In this document: one piece after another, positions 14,101 to 16,666 of the stretch
Position numbering within the stretch: the first letter of the stretch is position 1
How the letters are laid out: each line of letters starts with the position of its first letter
NCBI GenBank assembly: GCA_964394085.1
Contig: CAYMWF010000068.1
Location: 6,609-23,274 of the forward strand
DNA: 16,666 bases
DNA from: CAYMWF01 sp964394085 [NCBI: uncultured Gemmatimonadota bacterium]
GTDB taxonomy: Bacteria; GCA-2686955; CAYMWF01
Reading direction: 5' to 3'
Notes under the pieces: generated by a model
Told to the model about the DNA's origin: nothing
What the model saw: only the letters and a program-made list of their open reading frames with translations
The model's database searches: none
Made by a program: the position numbers and the translations under genes

Positions 14101-16590
14101 TTCGGGGGGACGCTCCGGGTGCCGGCCGATTTCGCCACCATCCAGGCGGCGGTGGAAGCCGCGACGCCGGGTGACACCGTCCTCGTGAGTCCGGGAACAT
14201 ATTTCGAGCATATCATCTGGAATGAAACCTCCATCACCCTGAGAGGTTTCGGAAGCGCCTCCTCGGTGGTTATCGACGGCGGCGGAACCGGTAGAGTGCT
14301 GACGATCAGCGACGTCACGGACAGCCTTGCAAGCGTCAGGGGTTTTACAATCCGTGGAGGATACGCTGATAAAGGCGGCGGGCTGTTCCTTACCGGAACT
14401 TCCATCAGGATAGAGGAGTGCGACATAGTCGAAAACCTGGCGCTCGACGGCGGCGGCCTCTATCTGGAGCATGATTCGAGGGCTGTTCTGTACCAGAACT
14501 GGATTGCGGGGAACAGGGCTCAATCAGGGAATGGCGGGGGTATGTACATCGAAGGCTCGATACCCCGGATAAAAAACAACCTGTTTGTCTCCAACAACGC
14601 GGATTTGAGCGGTGGCGGGATCTACATCAACGCATGTTCTCCTTTTATAAGAAACAATCTCTTCTGGCATAACGGTGCAGCGTTCGAGGGCGGATCCATA
14701 CTCGCTTACGGAGGGGGTTCCGCTTCAATCAAGTTCAATATTATCGGAGAGACAACGAGCGGATACGGCGTGTACGGAAGCGACGGCCACGATCCGCAGA
14801 TCGCATATAATGATTTCTGGAACAATTACCCGGGCGATACCGGCGGTGCGGCTCTGCTTAATTCGGGCAACATTTCGGAAGATCCCCTCTTTGTCGGCGG
14901 AACTCCGTACGACTTCCATCTCAAATCCACTACCGGAAGCTATAAGAATTCACTGGATGAATTCACTCCTGATGCGGTCGACAGCCCGTGTATCGATCGA
15001 GGCGACTCGAACTACCCTGTTCTCGACGAACCCATACCCAACGGCGATATCATCAACCTGGGTCCATATGGAGGAACGGAACAGGCATCCCTGTCCGCCT
15101 CGACCATCATAAGGGTGCCTGGCGAAATACCGTTTATCCAGACCGCCATCGACGTAGCCGTGAGCGGCGACATTGTGCTCGTAGAGCCGGGGATCTACAG
15201 CGAAAACCTGCATTTCAGCGGGCTGGACATAGAAGTCCGGAGCACGACCGGTCCGGAATCGACAGTGCTCTACGGCGCTTATGCGGGCCCCGTGGTCATC
15301 TTCGACAACGCTGAAGACAGGGATTGTATTCTCGACGGATTCTCAATAACGGGAGGTCTGGCCGAAATGGGCGGCGGCATCTACATAGATTCGGAACCGA
15401 CGATCAGGGCTTGTAAGATATTCGGAAATGCAACGGATCTGCTCAACGGCGGAGGTATTTACATAAATGACATGCAATCACCGCTGATTTCGGGATGCGA
15501 GATTTTCGAGAACACTTCCGTGCATTTCGGAGGAGGAATCTATTCCGCCAATGCCGAACCTGAAATTTCCGATTGCACCGTCTACGAAAATACCGCCGAA
15601 ACATCCGGAGGCGGAATCAGCCTGTACAACAAAGAGAGAACCACCCGCACGCCGATCGTCGAAGACTGCAGCATCCATGGCAATATCGCGCTTGCCAACG
15701 GCGGCGGCGGTATTCTGTGCGAGATATCGGACGCGATTATCAGAAACAACAGGATCAGGGATAACCAGGCGCTTCACCATGGCGGCGGAGTCTATATCAC
15801 CGGTAATCCGAGCAAGCCTGTATTCACCGGAAACATCCTTCTATCGAATACCCTGCTCGACTCTGTGTCCGGCAAGGGAGGGGGGATCTCGATCAGATAC
15901 ACGGGAACGGATAACATCCTCGTCGAATCGAACATTTATCTGTTGAATACCGCCCCGAAGGGTTCCGGAATCTATTGTCAAAGCACGGATGTTTCGATCG
16001 CCGATAATATCCTCATGGAAAACAGGCTCGGCCCGGCTCTCGAAATCACGTCGACCTCCCTGGCACACGGATACAACGACTATTTCAACAATGAATCGGA
16101 TGATTATTCCGGCTGCCAGCCGGGCATCGGCGATTTTCAGCTGAATCCGGCATTTGCCGACTCCTTTTTCAATCTCGGTCCCCAGTCTCCCTGTATCGAT
16201 GCGGGCTGCCCTCTCCTTACCGACGATACGGACGGGTCTGTAAGAGATGTCGGTGCGATTTCATTCACTCATACGATGTACCTGACGCTCTTCCCGGAAG
16301 CGTATACCGTATCTCCCGGTGAAACCATACGGATCGATGCGGAGGTGGTGAATCCCGACTTCCAGCCGCAGGTTGCATCACTGACGCTCGAGGTCGAATA
16401 CGGCATCGGCAACAGCTACATCATCGATGAAGTGATTGTAGAACCCGCAGCCCAGGAAACATTGATTGTCACATTCAATCAACCGGTCCCGATCGGGGCT
16501 CCGTTGAGAAGCTATTTCGTTCGGGGAAGCCTCGTGGTCGAACCGGATTTCGTTTACGGAACGGACGGTTTTTACATTACGGTCGAATAA
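11191..16590 (+). CDS. Giant secreted five-module parallel beta-helix repeat protein
   Basis: This is a 1799-residue protein. The signal peptide is MSWKIVIFIALLLFLVSA, with likely cleavage before ETTGD. Five right-handed parallel beta-helix modules begin at residues about 25, 333, 663, 975 and 1307. Each opens with an I/L-RVP-x5-IQ-A helix cap followed by SGDTVLV-x-PG-x-Y. Each then runs through glycine-rich rungs (GGGI/GGGV, N-I-I, GN) and closes with SPCIDAGDP or a variant (SPAIDAGDP, SPCIDRGDS) and a D/N-x-GAY or GPYGG end. A C-terminal beta-sandwich (about 1696-1799; TVSPGETIRIDAEVVN) resembles those of the 1134-residue protein at 3030-6434. The fold is known from NosD, pectate lyases and surface proteins of uncultivated bacteria. 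There is no autotransporter, type IX or LPXTG signal. It is probably an extracellular or surface glycan- or matrix-binding protein; its function is not known. It diverges from hslV. Confidence 0.88.
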   Translation: MSWKIVIFIALLLFLVSAETTGDTIRVPQDQSLIQDAVQQSADGDTVMVSDGSYEELITIAAKNIALLSVSGAATTIIDGGGYGPVLLIDGSSSIVSGFTITGGASASDAGGIRIQGEGETPKIRECIIDGNTGSSSGGILIKQDTAPVIAECEITGNTSSGDGGGVRIIRADALMERNIIAWNTTTGGSGGGIAILQDCAPRIINNTVYENHSSSGRGAVCCNTSHPEIINNIIAENTGGGGGIRCENGGFPQLSYNDVWGNGDLDYYGCDAGSGSISEDPLFEGGAPFNFGLSTESPCIDAGDPSIDPPPLGGYRIDIGAIEALGFGGALIRVPADYTSIQAAIDVSEDGDTVLVAAGNYQECLDLRGRSIVLISEEGAAATVVNARDEGTVLTIKRGETSFTLVQGFTFKNGYSDTGCGGVIIYGSSPVLRDNEILFCSSTSGGGLKISGGGTPRIVGNLFSHNTAAGDGGGALISGSNPDLIRNRFYLNSADGAGGGVKYSGSAAGSFLNNSFHSNESIAGRGCVTVNNSFPVIRNNIIVMGTGGGGGLRVENGGNPAISYNCIWGNSGGEYVNCEAGPGDISRDPFFKGGSPYDFHLQSERGRYENGGWVMDVRTSPAIDAGDPNDDFGSEVYPNGGRINMGAYGGTEEASISKGDRLRVPNDFDTIQDAVDYASDGDTVIVDGGQGPYPEAVTIDGVGVTIRALDMTEMPVIDASGLGRAITVTGVADTARLEGIEFAGGDMTRGGGAFINYSNVEIDSCLFTGNSAVYGGGMFISGSSAVGIYNTHILDNDASLEGGGIYCEHSEFLLRFSVVAWDTAGSDGGGIYLYDSSPAIFSSTLDHNQCGELENGGGITCRNGSEPVINSCILSCTTYGYGLYADETSAPVATFSDFYLNFPSGDYGGAGEPECSWNCIRDNPRYTEEDPYYYLRLYSPCINAGDPDLDVPEGGGNRIDMGAYEFLASFGGTLRVPADFATIQAAVEAATPGDTVLVSPGTYFEHIIWNETSITLRGFGSASSVVIDGGGTGRVLTISDVTDSLASVRGFTIRGGYADKGGGLFLTGTSIRIEECDIVENLALDGGGLYLEHDSRAVLYQNWIAGNRAQSGNGGGMYIEGSIPRIKNNLFVSNNADLSGGGIYINACSPFIRNNLFWHNGAAFEGGSILAYGGGSASIKFNIIGETTSGYGVYGSDGHDPQIAYNDFWNNYPGDTGGAALLNSGNISEDPLFVGGTPYDFHLKSTTGSYKNSLDEFTPDAVDSPCIDRGDSNYPVLDEPIPNGDIINLGPYGGTEQASLSASTIIRVPGEIPFIQTAIDVAVSGDIVLVEPGIYSENLHFSGLDIEVRSTTGPESTVLYGAYAGPVVIFDNAEDRDCILDGFSITGGLAEMGGGIYIDSEPTIRACKIFGNATDLLNGGGIYINDMQSPLISGCEIFENTSVHFGGGIYSANAEPEISDCTVYENTAETSGGGISLYNKERTTRTPIVEDCSIHGNIALANGGGGILCEISDAIIRNNRIRDNQALHHGGGVYITGNPSKPVFTGNILLSNTLLDSVSGKGGGISIRYTGTDNILVESNIYLLNTAPKGSGIYCQSTDVSIADNILMENRLGPALEITSTSLAHGYNDYFNNESDDYSGCQPGIGDFQLNPAFADSFFNLGPQSPCIDAGCPLLTDDTDGSVRDVGAISFTHTMYLTLFPEAYTVSPGETIRIDAEVVNPDFQPQVASLTLEVEYGIGNSYIIDEVIVEPAAQETLIVTFNQPVPIGAPLRSYFVRGSLVVEPDFVYGTDGFYITVE
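11521..11844 (+). repeat. 81-bp-periodic beta-helix rungs in module 1
   Basis: Four rungs start with Gly-Gly-Ile/Val at 11521, 11602, 11683 and 11764. They are exactly 81 bases (27 residues) apart and are followed by a fifth degenerate rung (RGAV). Each follows the plan GG(I/V)-x-I ... P-x-I/L-x2-(C/N)-x-I-x-x-N. The DNA is diverged, so this is a protein repeat rather than a recent tandem duplication. The GG(I/V)...N pattern is reminiscent of the repeats of chlamydial polymorphic membrane proteins, without their autotransporter barrel. Confidence 0.7.
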
Positions 16591-16598
16591 ACCGTCCG
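16562..16598. repeat. 10-bp perfect inverted repeat spanning the stop codon
   Basis: CGGACGGTTT (16562-16571) and AAACCGTCCG (16589-16598) are perfectly complementary around 17 bases, and the TAA stop lies at 16588-16590. No T tract follows. It could be a 3'-end RNA hairpin that stabilises or ends the transcript. Confidence 0.5.
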
Positions 16599-16604
16599 GT
16601 GTTC

Positions 16605-16636
16605 ACCAGGGTGCGTAATTTGCCCCAAATCCTGGT
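16605..16636. repeat. Nested hairpin downstream of the giant gene
   Basis: ACCAGG (16605-16610) and ATTTG (16618-16622) pair with the contiguous arm CAAATCCTGGT (16626-16636). This leaves a 7-base bulge and a CCC loop. It lies 15 bases after the stop codon and is followed by AAAG, not T's. Together with the preceding repeat it may form the 3' end of the mRNA; this is weak as an intrinsic terminator. Confidence 0.4.
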
Positions 16637-16666
16637 AAAGATAGCGCAATTCATCAAAGATTCGGA

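Overview
The window looks like a piece of a bacterial chromosome of mixed GC content (about 68% in a hand-counted stretch at 12241-12300, about 29% at 3841-4020). It carries long secreted parallel beta-helix proteins with glycine-rich rungs and 'SPCIDAGDP'-type module ends, next to an HslUV protease and a tungsten/molybdopterin aldehyde ferredoxin oxidoreductase (AOR). This mix suggests an anaerobic or facultative, poorly cultivated Gram-negative lineage, perhaps of FCB/Krumholzibacteria/Eisenbacteria type. That placement is inference, because no rRNA or other marker gene is present. I see no tRNA, rRNA, CRISPR array, insertion sequence or phage gene.

Plus strand, 2-6434: the window opens inside a secreted protein gene whose start lies off the left edge. 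The gene appears to be one reading frame of about 1,000 codons broken by a single-base indel between 900 and 952. The two pieces are 2-952 and the frame ending at 3006. The restored protein reads as a signal peptide, a TIM-barrel-like region resembling a glycoside hydrolase, a beta-sandwich and an NHL/propeller-like end. Twenty-three bases later follows a 1134-residue secreted protein with two parallel beta-helix modules, each followed by an Ig-like beta-sandwich. Its first helix core is strikingly AT-rich.

Minus strand, 10872 down to 6495: a tight four-gene block, hslV-hslU-AOR-MoaD/ThiS-like carrier, with gaps of 44, 39 and 50 bases. A good sigma70-type promoter lies just upstream of hslV. 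HslU carries an insertion of about 80 residues in its I-domain. The AOR has its iron-sulfur cysteines, but its second pterin motif is degenerate. The small carrier protein ends in Gly-Gly, as expected for a molybdopterin-synthase sulfur carrier.

The 318-base divergent intergenic region 10873-11190 holds the hslV promoter, overlapping palindromes and an 11-bp imperfect inverted repeat. Plus strand, 11191-16590: a 1799-residue secreted protein built of five beta-helix modules (starts near residues 25, 333, 663, 975 and 1307) and a C-terminal Ig-like domain, followed by two inverted repeats up to the window edge.

Taken together, a cytoplasmic protein-quality-control and oxidoreductase operon sits between extracellular repeat proteins that converge on or diverge from it. 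I found no clear new defence or mobile system. The points most worth a second look are the broken first gene, the hslVU-AOR-MoaD linkage, the HslU insertion and the compositional mosaic inside the first beta-helix.
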